The notes under the pieces were generated by a model, which was given only the letters and a program-made list of their open reading frames with translations, had not been told where the DNA came from and searched no databases. From positions 23,290,700-23,354,699 of the forward strand of contig CM050657.1 in NCBI GenBank assembly GCA_027574665.1: a DNA stretch of 64,000 bases. The letters run 5' to 3'. Below, piece by piece: positions 15,301-29,099 of the stretch. The translations under genes were made by a program, and so were the position numbers. Numbering within the stretch: the stretch's first letter is position 1; each line of letters starts with the position of its first letter. The stretch comes from Rhynochetos jubatus. Taxonomy: Eukaryota; Chordata; Aves; Eurypygiformes; Rhynochetidae.

Positions 15301-16479
15301 AAAACCTAAACACGACTGGTGCAGGCACCCCGTGCTACGCTTATCAACAAGAAAGTCCTACAGACAGCTCGCTATTACCAGCCACTGTTGTATATTGTAC
15401 GTGTCACAACCTCGATACTGGATGCACTAGATTAAACTGGATTTGACAACGCCTGTATTTTTGAGCAGACATATGTGCATCTAAACACAAAAAAATAAAG
15501 CTCTAAGTTGTACAGGAGAGTTGGCTGGCCTCTGCGTTGTTAAAATATACAGTCATTATTTGTAAACGGAGAGCATGCTTTTGACAGTTTTCTAACCTGA
15601 AAACACCGTTAATCTTTTCACCACAAGATAAATATAATCCTTCCCTTACCTTCCTTCAAAATAAATGTAAATCAAGCACTTTCTGAAAAGTCACAGAAAT
15701 GCCAAACGGTGCAACTGCTCTGGACGGGCTCACTGTCATGTTCCGTTTATTCAGGAGAAGATTAAATTGCAACAAAAAGCAGAAAACATTTAAGGATTTT
15801 GCGTCATTTGGCACACGCGCAAGAGAAAGAAAAGGCATGCCACACATCTGCTTTTTGTCACGATTCAAGCCAAAACGCATGTGACAATTGCTTTGCTTTT
15901 TATTACCATGCATACCACAAAATTCTGAGCCTCTCCCTCCTATTATGGACAGAGTGGTTTCCAATCTCTTCACGAATGTGAAGCGTGGGGTAAAATTCCT
16001 GGTTAACTAGCGATTACTTATGAGCTGTTAGGTGAAAGGGAGGGTAGGTTTCCTCCAAAGAGCCTTGCGGAAGGGTCACAGCAATACACAAAGGCTGCTA
16101 AAGGGATTCCAGCAAGAGTGGCCGGATCTGGAGACAACGAGCAGAAAGAAGGTTTCAAACGTGTGCAGTTTCCATGCAAGGGCGGGCGCTGCGCTGGAGC
16201 GCTGACGGAGAAGGGCTTAAGCCGTGTGGAGTTCGGAGTCAGCTGGGCAGAGTAGCACTGGTTGGCTGTGGTGCCGTTTGTTTCCTTTCATATCACCAGG
16301 CTACCTTACTGCAAATTCCAGATTACCACATTTCCTCAACTCATGAGAAATTCAAGGAAATGGAAAGGGTGAGGTCAGTCCTTTCCACATTACGCCTGAT
16401 GGCCCTTCTGGCTTCTTTGATGTCCCACCAGTTACTCATTCTCCACAGCTGTGCATCAGATATTCCACCTAAAACCCAA

Positions 16480-16990
16480 ATACTTTCTACACACCCGGGG
16501 CATCCACAGAAAAAAGAACCTGATCCGAGGCAACACGGCACCAGACACAGTTTGCCAAGAAATCAGTGACCTGGGAGCGGGAGAGGCGGTGTTGACTATC
16601 AGCACCCAGATAGTGAGGAGGCAACGAGTGCTTTCGTGTTGCCCGTGTGCCTTTCCCCTCTGCCCAGCCTGATGCTGTCACCACTGGTGGTCGCACAGCG
16701 GAGCTAAACCCCAAGGAGGGCAGTTGAGGGGCTGTCCCAGGGAGGAGCGGGAGCTCTGCCCAGGCAGATGGCACCCCTACAGCCTGGGGACAGGGAACCT
16801 GCTCCTGCTGTGCCTGCGCTGAAGAAGGGCTGCGGCTTAGTGAGACTGAGCGTTTTCCAGGGGCTGCTTCTGCACAGGGCTGGGATCTGGCCCAGCACAG
16901 GCCCAGCATGGGAGAAGACAGAGTCACCTCCTCCTCCAGCATCACACTGCAGCTGGCCCAGCCACCACTGACACAACCACATCCATCAGC
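16480..16990. other. GC-rich patch with long chance open frames
   Basis: G+C is higher than in the flanks, with repeated cagc, cctgc and gggac words. The 152-codon minus-strand frame (16487-16945) shows no domain, signal peptide or splice structure and reads as low-complexity Ala/Ser/Pro-rich peptide, so no gene is called. Confidence 0.3.
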
Positions 16991-17373
16991 TTGGAAACAG
17001 CTGTTTTGCGTATCAGCATAGATAGGGAGTTTGCCCTTTCCACTGAAGGGTTACCTCCAGAACAGCAGGGACTCTACAGACCAGTATTATTACAAGAAAT
17101 ATTAACCATCTGTAGTAATTTAAACCCAGGTGTTTTTAACAATATGCAAGGTTGCTTCACCAATAGCCAGGTAAGCTTTGACCCTTACAAAATCCTCCAC
17201 CACACGCCCTATCCCAAGCAGCATGGGCCCAGCCTAGGACAGGCAGCTGAGAGGCACTGACAGAGCGTGAGCTGTTCCACCAGCACCTTAGAGGCACCCC
17301 CACGGCAACGCTGGGGCTATGGTGGGCTATGGGGAAATTTGCCTTTTATTAATTTTATTGTATTTGTCCAGTT

Positions 17374-17436
17374 AACTTTTATCAACCTACGATTTATAGT
17401 TTTTATCATACACCTTATCGATAAGAACACTGATAA
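17374..17436. promoter_or_regulatory. GATA/ONECUT-like motif cluster (candidate)
   Basis: Within about 60 bp lie TTATCA, TTATCA, the perfect 12-bp palindrome CTTATCGATAAG (17414-17425) and TGATAA. Three of the sites fit WGATAR, and the palindrome centre ATCGAT is an ONECUT/CUX core. The surrounding DNA is AT-rich, which raises chance occurrence. Confidence 0.3.
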
Positions 17437-20400
17437 ATCACTGAGCAGCTGTTATGGTTTTGGCACAAAGGCAGTCTTACGGGCAGCCTGAGAAGCTGAC
17501 AAACAGCGTAAAAGCCCATCTTTTAACAACTTTAAAGTTAGATAAAGAATTATGCATCAAAATATGCCAAGACTTCAGTCTCCAACACAACCTACTGAAA
17601 ATCTGTAAACACAACCTAAAACCCGCACCCTCAACATCCCATGAATTTGTCCTGCTGCCCTGCAGTAACGCACAAGCCCTTACGTAAGGTCCCAGGGCCA
17701 CGCAGTGTGGCCACGCAGCGCGGCCGTGCGAGGATGGTGGCAGCAGCACTCCAGCTGTCTGCCAAGGGCAATGCCTTACAACTCCAATCTCCTTACCTGC
17801 AGCCTTGCTGAGCCCGTCTCACCCCAGGCTGCTGCTTCTCCTCCACTCCTCTCCTGTATCCTCCCAACTCTTCCACCCAACTGCCTTCCATAAGGTGAAG
17901 TCAGATCCTGACACTAAATAAATTTATGGAAAACCAGAACCTTTTCCCTCTTTAAGTGCACTTCTTACTACAGACCCACACTACCAGATGACTGCCAACG
18001 CTACAGTAAATACGCTGTTTATAGACACTGCATTAGATGACGATAAATGAAACAAACTACAAAAGCACTAGGTGCGGACCAACTCACCTCTCGATAACTC
18101 ATTCTAACATCACAAGTCTAACCGCTGAATTTTTAAGAAAAGTAAATAAACAGAAAACAACTTTTCCAAGTAATTGTGGTCTATCCCCACCTAAAAGGCA
18201 GGTATTGGTTTTGCTCTAGGTCAACCCTGACTATGGCCAAGCATTAGTGCAGTCTCCTTGCTAAATTTTCTGGAAAAAACACATTCACTTTGAAGTCTAA
18301 TATGGTATAAAAAACCCGAGCTTGATACAACTAGACAGATTTTCTGGCATCCCAAACATGACCCAGAATACACTGTCTACACCAGAAGAGCCCATACAAT
18401 CAGGCTTTAAAATTCCGACGTTCTCAAAGAAAGGAAGGCTACTTAAAGTTGCTGTTGAAAAATACTACTCTTGCTTTCAATCTTTGTTGTACCTGACCCC
18501 TGTCCAGCTGGGGTAATGAGGTCACGTTCCCAAACAAATAAATCGGCAGAGCTGTTCTGAGGAGAGCAGCACAACATTGATTTACACCAACTCCTGTTTT
18601 GGGCTACGGAAAATAAACTTTAGGCTTTGAGGGCTAAGTAATTCCTACCAGCGACATACAGAAAACAGCTATAATAGCGTGCTACAAAGATTTATCCGAC
18701 ATCGCGTTTGCAGTGAAAGATTCATGCGTTGCTTTCCAGTTCACAATTAATATGGTCATTTCAAACCCTGCTGAGAAATATTGAATCCAGGTGACAGCAT
18801 TCTAGGAGCAGACAGATGGGCAGAGCGATGCTTTGACATCTTTCAAAACGTTAGTGAATGCTGAATAACCTAGAACAAAAATCTGCTATGATATTTCTTG
18901 CTCTTAAAGTCTTTGCTTCTCTCCTTCGCATTCACAGCTGAAACACATGTCCAGCATAAAAATGAGCAAACTAGAATGAATTACAGCATAACATTTCTGA
19001 CTTCTTAAAACACATCCAATAAAACTCGCATAGTTCATTTGTTGGAACATTTTCTTCCAAAAGCCATGATTTGACACTTGAAAAAAATCATTTCTCTGTT
19101 TTCCTCTTTCATGGGAGCTGAACTGAACACTGAAAATAAAAGAATCCCCAAAATTTTAAAGCACAAGAGAAGGCAATGCTTTCATTCAGTCTTTCTGAAC
19201 GTGTGACCTATTTCTGAGACTGCGAAAAGTACTACGCTAGTTACAGACACCACAAACCAATGCTTCAACGTGAATACTTTTGTTACTGCTGACTGGGGAT
19301 ATGGGTATTTCACCTGCTCAGAACCACCGCCCTCGATCCCTCCTCAACCCCTCTTCTGACGCACAAACCTCAGCAGAACGCAGCACCTCACTATGCCCTT
19401 TTGTGGAAGCAATGACAACAGAACCAACATCACCGAAAAGGTGCGGCACGTATTCAAGTTCAGCTGCGCAGAGCAAGCTGGGGGGTGGTGGGGCAGGGGC
19501 TACTTGTGACGAGATTAGGCGTTGGTGCGGAATTGCGTGTGCATGTAAGACAATTTTGAACAAAGGGCCTTAGTGTGAAGCACAGTTAGGGGGTGTTTTG
19601 GTACACTGTACCCTTACATATCCAGGGAATCAACCTACAGGCGTGGTGCCCTTTTGTGGAGTAGAGCTGATTCCACACTCCCGAAGAGAAGCAGACACGG
19701 CCTCCTACTCTTCACTGGTCTGTTATCTTGTCCTTTTATTAGTCTAATACAAAAGTCTTCAGGTGTAAAGTAGGCTTCTGTTTGCCTCTGGAATCTGTAA
19801 CATTATCAATAGAAAATACCAGGAACTTTAATTAAAAAGTTTGGAATGTAATATTAGCATCTGGTTTGCAACCCCAGATTGCAGTCCTTTGTGCATACGA
19901 GCCTTCAGGTAAAACGGGCTATAATGAAAAGCTTCTCATTAAAGTTGATCACGTAACTAATTTCTGGCAACTTAATAAATTAAACTGAGTCCCCTGCTCA
20001 GGGAGTATCTGTGAAAACACCACTATCCTCTTAAATTTATTCACTCTTTGAAAGCACTATTCCATGATATACGCAAAACTCCACAGATTAAACCTAAATG
20101 GCAATTTTCTACAAGTATTTCTCTTCAGGTCCTGTAGGTCGCTCATAAATGGGCTGGTAATTTGAGGGAATGCCTCCGTTCCCTGAGTGGATGGTCTTAA
20201 ATAAAATCTCTAAAATTCTGGTCCATAAGCACACCAGACTTGAGGAAAGAAAAGACAAACAACGTTAGAAAAAAGAAATCACAAAGAAGTAGTTGCACAG
20301 GCCAAACATTTCAAGCAGTGATTTTCCAACCACTCTCTCTCTTTACTTTTATTTTCTAGCATAAGCGAGCTAGAAAACATGAATTAATGCCAAAGTTTAC

Positions 20401-22668
20401 CGCAAACATACTTGATCCTGTTGCAAATGGCCTTAAGATGTTGCTGACAACAATAACAATGTTAAACGACGTTGATGAAACATGTTGAAAGCGTGTGCTC
20501 TCCAACCAGATGACACAACTGTCGTACAGACCGGAAGCAAAGAGCATAGTGGGTTCAGGGGAAAATGGGAAATTAAGAAGAAAAAGAAAAGGGAAACAAA
20601 AGTAGTGTGGGTCAATGTTTTAAGAAATAAGAAACCTCAAAAAAAGGTACTTTTTTTCCTTAAATACACAAACGTAAATGGTACTGAGACATAGTCTGAC
20701 TGTATGGCACATCATAAAGATGCCTGAAAAACCCGGAGGTGTCAGGATACACTGCCACATTCAGGCAGGTTCCATGTTCTGAAAATCCTGTTGGAACTGC
20801 TGAACCAAGTCAATTTAGGCCAACTGACGTCGGTTTGCTTACAAAGAACGACCACAAAGCCTGCCTTGCTCACCTGGAAGCCAGGGAGCTAATACACAGA
20901 ATGCATACAATAATCCAGCTTTTAAAGGAAAATACCCAGTACAGCTGAAAAAATGTTTGAGGACTTGTCTTCGGGAGGTTTTTTTGTGTGTAGGTTCTGG
21001 GTTTTTTACAACTATTTCTTGTCTCTAAGAAAAATCAAAAAAAGGTACAAGCAACAAAGAAATGGAGAGTTTGTTCTCTTTTCCTGACGCCTTACAGTCC
21101 TCATGATAGCCTGTATTCAAACACCCCCTTCACGTACAGCCTAAAAGGGCAAAAGCAAGGAACCAGATGTATAAAAGGCAGGCAATTGTTCAGTTATTTG
21201 TTGGCCAGAACAGAGAACTCCTCTTACACTGTAAGAGCAGTCATATGGCGGGGTGGGATGAAGGCAAGGAAAACACTGAGGCTGGCCTCTCGTTTAGGAG
21301 AGGAGGCATTTTTGGCACCAGCACAGCCCACTGAAGAGCTGAAGCACCCACTTGAGCTGCCTCACTCTCTCTGCTGACAGCAAATGGAAACCGGGGCCAA
21401 CAGGCTCCTAAATTATTTGCCTCAGTTAAGTATCTAAAATTAGGAAAGGGGAATTGAGGCTATATCTAGGATGGAAGAACACTGCTACAGTTTTTCTGAT
21501 AGGAAACCCGGCCTTGCATGGCAGAAATGGATGGCAGCAATCCCTTCCTGGTTGCTGAAATATTCCATGGAGTTGAAGTCTTAAATCTCTTCTCAAGGAG
21601 GGAACAGCTTGAAGCGCTGGAGAAACACATTTCTTAGTTATATCCACTCCCTCAGTCAGCACAAAAAGGGCTGTGGCCACCTGAAAAAATCTGTGCTGAA
21701 GAAACCAAAGAGATGGTGACACAGATCAAGCATTAATATCTCCAATGGTCCAAATCCTGCTCTGACGGCTGTGTACAGGCAATATCAATGTTACTAACAC
21801 CCACCCACAAGGCAGGAGCTACTGGTGCTTCCTGGCATTTACACAGCCTGGCGAGGGCACAACTGGGGCCTGTTGCTCAAAAAGATGAGCTCTGACAGCA
21901 AGGGAATTTCTTTCCCAGATCCCAAGCAATGGAACATGTAGCACAAGTCCTTCAAAATGAAAACATGTGTTTGAGAATGAAAACAGGAAGATGATGGTGC
22001 TCATGAGGGAAAGGGACGCACCAGGGGCTGAGCTGCTATAGTAGCACTGCTGCTCTTCCCCGTGTGAGGCTAAGCTGTGGGAAGGTGCAATTGGGATGGA
22101 GGGAAGAGGCTGTCAGAGGCTTGGTTGGCTGCAGACTATGAGGAGTGGAGGACACACTGGCCCTTTGCTTCCCAGCTGAGCCGCAGGGGCTTGAGCCACA
22201 GTGCTGCTCCTCCCCACAGCAAGGAGCTGATGAGCTGTAGGAGAGCTGCAGGACTGGACTGATCAGCTCTTCTGCATCCTAAATAAGCCTCTGAAACCTC
22301 CCTTCAGAGGGATAACTAGGTGGCAGTTTCTACACGCACCCTTTTGAAACTTCCCTTTGCTCTATCGCTTGGCATAGCCCACAGAAATACTCACTAGCAG
22401 CTGAAAAAATAAAGTCAGCCTTTTCCATCAGATCTCACTTCACTCCTTAAGTACAAGTACAGTTATTTCCCCTTTGAATCTGGCATATTGTTAGTGCCTA
22501 ATACCATGCATAAAAGATTTTTGATAAAATATGATCTGGCCTGAAGCATACTTTTATTAAAAGGCTTAAGCCTACTGTATTCATAAGCATTAATAAAACA
22601 CCAGGTTATAATTAAAAATAGAATATCCAAGTTTTTTCAATATCCTTAAAACTGCCATGCAATTCTTT

Positions 22669-22719
22669 CGTTGTTGTATTTTTGGTTTGGTTTGTTGTTT
22701 GGTTTTTGTTTTTTTTTTA
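22669..22719. repeat. G/T-rich low-complexity tract
   Basis: Repeated gttt/ggttt words run into a run of T and then four A. It is simple-sequence in nature, with no coding meaning. Confidence 0.8.
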
Positions 22720-23370
22720 AAACAACCAAAGCTCATCAGAAACTAGAGGTTTTCCACCACTGCCTTCTTATAGTGACAGCAAACATTTCCCATCATCATA
22801 CGTATCTTGCCTAAGCTCAACTTTTAAACTAGGAAAATGAAGAAAGCTTCTCTTTGTAAACTCATGAGTCAACCTAAAGAAATGCCAAACACTGCTTCTC
22901 CTGAGGGTCCCTTCAAACACCTATCTGCTCTGGGAAACAGACTTCCTGGCCCGGTAGGAAGACAGGAGCCACAGTTCAGTTCATTCCTTTCCAGGAAGGG
23001 TATTCAATAAGATGCTGCTATTGGCCCAAATCTAATGAAAATAATCTCACAAGTAATGTGCAGCCCATTGTCACAATTCATACTTGGAATTTCTTGCCAC
23101 GCAAATTTCCATTTGTTTTGATTTTCTTCCCCCCCCAAACCAGATTTTCAGTCTTACTTAAAAATCAGTGCTGTTCAAGCTTCATGCTGTCAGCAGTCTT
23201 GTTTCAGTGAGTACTGCCTCTATCGAGGGAGAAGTGTTAGCCTGGATTAAAAACCATACGGTGACGCAGGAACTTCTGTATCTCAGGCCTGCCACTTCAT
23301 TGGTCTAAATAACATGTTGCACTTAATTAGACTTGAATCGAAGTGCATCTGTAAGGCAAACGTAACTACC

Positions 23371-23465
23371 TCACGCTTTACTGGGAAACTGATGTTTTCA
23401 GAAGCTAAGCAACTTGCCCAAAGCTACAAAACCATTGCTGCCAAAACTAGGGATAGCATCAGCCA
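23371..23465 (-). repeat. ancient MIR/CORE-SINE-like remnant
   Basis: Contains 'ctttactgggaaactgatg' followed by 'agaagctaagcaacttgcccaaagctacaaaac', which closely tracks the reverse-complement MIR core (gggaaactgag...gttaagcaacttgcccaaggtcacac). Flanks are too decayed to set the ends. Confidence 0.55.
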
Positions 23466-23532
23466 TTCCTCCAAGAGAAAACTCTTAGTACTACCTTTCC
23501 TTGAAAGCTCGTGCTTCGTTCTTCATAACGAA

Positions 23533-23588
23533 GGGATGAAACGTAATTACTTATCTCTAAGGGATGAAATGTAATTACTTACCTCTAA
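23533..23588. repeat. 28-bp direct tandem duplication (two copies)
   Basis: Two adjacent 28-bp units beginning gggatgaaa and ending cctctaa/tctctaa (23533-23560 and 23561-23588) differ at two positions, both C/T transitions. This indicates a fairly recent local duplication, probably by replication slippage. It lies about 70 bp from the right edge of the MIR-like remnant at 23371-23465. Confidence 0.95.
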
Positions 23589-25138
23589 GGCTCCCTGTAG
23601 TCTGTAACATTTGTACATTGCTAACTAAGAGCAAGCCTTGTCAAAGGCGGTAGGGCTCTTTCTGAAATGCCAGCTGCAGAGTGCGAAGCCAGAGCACATG
23701 AACTACCACCAGCCTTTGCGGGTATGGATGTTGCCAGTCTAGCAGAGCTTTTTATGCTTAAAAACATTCAATATTAGAAAAATATTTTATGGAAGAAAAA
23801 GTTCAGATTATTGTAAAAAAACCTTTCATTTTCCATAACTTTTCACAGGTGCAAAAAGAAGTGAAACAACTTTTCTTTTGCGGAAGGATTCCCATACGGA
23901 CAGACTCGTTCTAGGGGTTTGCTGTGAGACCCTCCACTTGTATTACTCTCTAGGCTCCTTGCAGTCACAATCCCAACTTAATCAACCTTCTTGAAAATTG
24001 CAGACACAGTTCTTTGTCTTGCTTACGCTGCGCATGATCATATTGAAATGACAGAAAAACTCAATTTCTCTCTCAATTCAACTGCACTAAGGAAAAAACA
24101 ACACACCAACAGAGACAACAAGGAAAACCATGACAGGAGCACGTGTGCATTTCTAAATACTGTTGTTTCTTCTGGGGAAAATATTTTACCTAATGAACGT
24201 TACAAAATACTTGTTCAAACACATCCTGCCAGAAACCTCATACATTTCGTAACCGACTGAGTTCTAAGCTATGTTTAGACTGCAGAGCACCCCACAGGTG
24301 CTAATATCAAATTAAAAATAATAGCAGCTCTTTTTGTGGTAATCTTTTACAAATTGGCACAGCTGAAGCAGAAGAGAAAGGCACACATCTTCCTGGGCTG
24401 TTCTTGTGTTACGGGATCCCTCGTATGCGGAGCTTTTCCCAACGCACTCTGAAGTTTTTTTAATTACTGCACGCTGGCTGCCTGCACACAGCCAGCATTT
24501 GCCGAGCAGCAGGGCTCTTAAAAACCACTCAACTGAATCCCAGCTGGAAGCCTGAACACCCCATCCTTTGCTAAGCCTATTTTGCTGCACAACAATTTTG
24601 CCAATAAAATTACCTATTTTCTTGTGTGTTGACACAAAAGGCATTTTCAGACATAGCGTGAAGTGTTACAAAGCAGCATACATTTTTTTCAGAACAATCA
24701 TGGGCTACAGCAAGGGAGGTTGATACTAGGGATGTTTTATTAAAGACCAAATGTGAGATCCGATACCAGTTCCTACAACTACTATTCCATTTACTAAATT
24801 CTACAGCCTTAACAGAAAACATTTTGATACCCATCAATATTTTGTGAACCTCACAAGGATGCCACAGTATAATAGCCAAGGCACCTCCAGAGGTTTATAT
24901 TGAAGCCTTACGAATCATTGACTTTGGAACTCCAAGTAGGAACCAGAGCAATGTGAGCAGCCTCCTGGAAGCAGGGAGTTTTAGATAATGCTCCACCGTA
25001 AGTTTTATTGACAGCCCTAACAGCAGTAATGCATCGCTTGTACAATGAGCAGAGGCTATCAAGAGATCATGGCAGTACCTTATAAAGCACAGTATGAACA
25101 TGTAGCGGGGGAAAAAAAGTCCTGCAGGCAAAGCTTTG

Positions 25139-25252
25139 GAGATATGGGTGAGACATATGGGAATGAAGCGATTTGACTAAGACAACAGTTAGGTCAGTGG
25201 CAGAATCAGGAACACAAAAGAGATCTTCCCAGTCCCTGATGGTGTACCAGTG
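25139..25252 (-). repeat. ancient MIR/CORE-SINE-like remnant
   Basis: Reads 'gaatgaagcgatttgactaagacaacagttaggtcagtggcagaatcaggaac...gatcttcccagtccc...gtacca'. This follows the reverse-complement MIR core, in which a 'gtgacttgcccaaggtcacacagc' block precedes 'gtggcagagccgggac'. It is heavily diverged. This explains the minus-strand open frames crossing it, which have no domain content. Confidence 0.5.
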
Positions 25253-25930
25253 ACAGGGCAGAAGCATAAAGACCATTTTCATTGGAAAACATACTATGAA
25301 TCATACTAGACTGGATTTCATTGAATCTGACTCCCTTATTGCTTCAAGTGCATCTAAATTTGGAAGCGTAGACAGTAGAACCAGTCATCCCTTCATTTTC
25401 CTTTCTCTGCTCATTTTCTGGGGAGAAATCGCATTAGTTTTACATCTGGCCTCAAATGATAATACTTCACTGCCATTCTCTGGGACGCTTGTCTGCGTCT
25501 GGTTTGGGTCAGGAGACTTTGCTAGGTATAAGCACGGGGAGCTCTGTGCCTCTGTAGCTGACGAATACTGGGAGCTTATCTATAATGGCATTAAACCTCT
25601 GCATGAAATATCTATCGCTGCTATGACGCTTTGAGTGGTGCCAAAAGCCCGTAGATTGTGATCCACCCAGCCCCAGCACAAAGGCACAAAATTGAGAGTC
25701 CTGTCTGTGTGTTTTTCACACAATTTATTCTCCCAGTGACACATGGTTTTTCTTTCAGAAAGTTTATTGCTATTTTTACTAGGATCTCCGTTAGTAAAAA
25801 GAACAAGCATCACACTTTGGAACAGTGCCAAATAACTATCGTGCAGATACTTTTCCATGTTCGCTCCATTCAGCTTCACTGCTTTGCATATTACCAACAA
25901 ACCCTATCAGCAACGACACAAAGGTGGCAC

Positions 25931-25958
25931 AAAACAACCAACCAACCCACCCACACCC
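25931..25958. repeat. A/C-only simple tract (CCAA/CCCA words)
   Basis: The stretch is composed only of A and C on the plus strand, with repeating ccaa then ccca words. Several overlapping open frames cross it (for example the 128-residue plus-strand frame at 25658-26044), which owe part of their length to the lack of stop codons here. Confidence 0.8.
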
Positions 25959-28900
25959 AATGCCAATGCATTACAAGTGCCTCGAATTCATCATCCACCT
26001 GTTGGGGGGGGCATGAGAAAAGATTTATGTCCAAATCGCTGTAACTTCTGGGGAGCGGGATGCAGACAGACACTCTCTCTTTGCTGGGAAATCTGATCTT
26101 TACCAGAACAGATTCCAGTAATGAATGCAGTTCGGGTAAATTTAATGGGCTATTGCTTTTGCATTTGTCATGTGCCTACATGTTTTGTGGGTTTTTTCCT
26201 TTATATTTGATACAAGCAGCACAGCATAAATATAACTGGCAGAATGTGTCATCCCTTGTTTTCTTTTCCATTCAGCAGACGTGCTAATTTTGTGTAACAC
26301 AAGGAATGAACAGCGCTTTCCAGATGTATGAAATTGGGTTTTAACAACCAAGTAAGGTGGGAATTTTTTTTATGGGATCACAGTTTCCTCAATTAAATTT
26401 TAAGAGAATTCAGCTTTGGAAACAGAGTGCTGTATTTTACAGTTCTCTGTGGGAGAAAAAAGCGAGGTGGGAGGATGTATGCCTACTTTCAAAGTACAGA
26501 CTGTTAACAAAGCATTACTTTAAATACAGTGATTTTAAAGAAAGCTGTTCATGTCAGCCTAAATGCCTGTGGGTAAACGCGCTGAGGTTTGTAATACACT
26601 TCAAATGGTCAGTACCGTAATGATACTCTTGCAATTACTGCACTGCTAGAAAGATTTAAGTCAATCTTTAATCTAACAGACAAGGAAAGGAAATACGTCT
26701 CCCTTTCCTGGCTGAGACAGACAATTTTTCACGTTACAATCCTACCTAACAACTCAGAACGACAGTGGTGGACTCTGTATTGAAGCTACCCTGCCACACA
26801 GATCGTAAAGCCGCTACAAGACGCGGGAGTCCAGCAAGCCTGCGATGACCCTGATTGCGTGGCAGACTAAAGGAATGGCGTTTGTCTTAGAAGCAGCACA
26901 CCTGGGCTGTCCACAGGCTGCAGCGAGAGCCAGCACTTCAAGCACAGAACTTACTGACGTTCCCAAAGGCAACAGATATACTGGAACTTTCTCAGGGAGA
27001 GGTGTATGCACACATGTTTATGTGCCTGTCCGCAAAGATACAAGGAGTCAAGTGAAGTAAAAAAAAAAGAAGCCAACAAAGCTGTCAACACAGAATGCCT
27101 TGCAGAACGGAAGGAACCAGGACTGCACAAAGGATTCAAAGAATTAGAAAAGCTGGATTTCCAAGATGACTTTTTGAGCAAAATTGCATTAAAAGCATCT
27201 TCTAGAGACTATGTGGGCTCAGACAAAAGCTTGTCAGCTGCTCTTCTGGCTTTCTGTTAACCCAGATATGGAAAGTACACGTGCAAGTTGTGTTGAGACA
27301 CGTAACAATTGCAGCAGGGACAGGTAACTCAAGAGCATGGGCATCTGCCGACTCACACTCCGTCATCAGTTCAGACCTGGGACGCTCACACTAACACCAT
27401 TTAGAACCACAGAAATGGCAATACTTCCCTAAGCGACACCATCTTTAAATTTACCAATTTCACAGTTAATTATTGTTGCAAAAGGGCATGGGAGAAATGT
27501 GACATCCTGTGAGTTCCTATTCAGAACCAGCTCAAGATCATGGTTAGATTTAAGCTGCACGGACATAATGGAATGTACTAATGATGAAAAATTATTCAGA
27601 GTGGGGAAAGTCAGAGCTGTCCTAGAAGAGTCATGGGGAGGATTTCATGATAATGACTGACTGGGGAACAAAACATCAGGAAATGCAGCCAGAGAAATGC
27701 TGTCCTGAATACCTACACACTGGGAGCACACAATTAGCCCCCACTGCTCAGGACACATATCTCAGAATCGTTAATTTGAGACCATCAGCCTTTGCCAGAA
27801 AGGGCAATCACGATGTTGGGTTTCTTTCCCTTTTTCTTCCCATACAAAAAATATTTTTTTACCACTGCAAAGCCATTGTAATCCTGTGTCTTGAAGATTC
27901 TGTGTAGTTCCAGTTTATTGGGCTTCAAAAAGGATACAGCTAGAGTACAGAGAGGTATAAAAATAGCAAGTATGTTAAAGATGTGGGATGGCTGGAATAC
28001 TAGGACAGGCTTAATACATTAAGGTTCTTTAATGTGGGAAGTAGATAGCTGTGGGTGGTAAGATTAAAGTCAAAATCATGAACGGCCTGTAAAAGAAGAA
28101 ATTTATTCTTTTACACAGTCTCAAGGTGACTGTGGAGGAACAGGGCATAAAATTAAGCTATCAGATAACACGGTTAAAACAGGAACGTACTTTGTTATAT
28201 CACATATATTGGCACCACTACTACCTCATAGAGACCAAAACACTAATTCCTAACAAAGGTACCGAAGGCCACTATGAGCCAAAACCCAAAGTCTCAGAAA
28301 ATACCTCAGCCAGAGATCGCTGCAAGCTGGGACAGTGTATTTGGGAAATAATCCTCTCGGACTAGTTACGCTCAGCAACACCACTGTATTTGCAGATACC
28401 ACTTGTGATCCGGTCTCGCGCAGGCCGACAGAGTTGGGTCTCTGTGCAGAGCACTGCAGGCTCTGGGAATGTTCAGAGGGGAGTGTGTGCTGTAGACACC
28501 TAATCTGAGTAACAGCTCTTACACCTGCTCACAGAAACATGTTTTCCTTGGTAGCTGTATCAGTACATCTTCCACTAAGGACACTCTCTAAATTGCAGTT
28601 TACAGGTTTATTTTACAAGCCAGATATGCCCGTATATATATACCTGTACTGTGGTTTCCTTCCTTACAGCACTTTTAACCTTCAACTACCACTACAGTGG
28701 CTAAAACACAGCAACAACCAGGTATTTTTTCAGTGATATTTCTATTCTTCTACTAATAGCCTAGCTTCATGCTCAAAACCTGCTGCCTATGAGACCCCCA
28801 GGATGCAAATGATAAGTAGAAGTCAGTCAAACACCCCAAGGGTTGTGCCCACTTAGATCGGGGTTCACCTGCAAATGGAACAAAGCTCCAGCCTGCTCCT

Positions 28901-29099
28901 TGCGCAGTGCTATCAAATACACCCTGTCTCCCAACCAACGCAGCTAGCCACTGCAACACACAGGGATTTAGGTGTATGGTTATTAATAATGATGCTGATT
29001 TTTACTGCCTACAATTATAACCATGAATCAACTGATATTTAACAGATCTGTACCCAGATGTTGTGTGTGTACTTATAGCTCCCTGTACTCTACATCTTT

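Larger units (their letters stand above)
9386..23370. other. intronic stretch, mostly featureless
   Basis: Apart from the GC-rich patch at 16.5 kb, the motif cluster at 17.4 kb and simple tracts, nothing is recognised. An A run at about 9910-9920 has no gene copy beside it. The 136-codon minus-strand frame at 11448-11858 contains poly-Phe and hydrophobic runs that come from A-rich simple sequence. Confidence 0.55.

Noticed and set aside
16487-16945. 152-codon minus-strand open frame
   Set aside because: It sits in a GC-rich patch that favours chance open frames on both strands. The peptide is low-complexity, with no domain, signal peptide or splice context.
19480-19499. G-rich run resembling a G-quadruplex
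   Set aside because: Only three runs of at least three G are separable by loops, so it does not meet the usual four-run rule.
22224-22270. Inverted repeat GAGCTGAT...ATCAGCTC as a possible hairpin RNA
   Set aside because: The arms are only 8 bp with a loop of about 30 bases, which is too weak for a microRNA precursor or a terminator.
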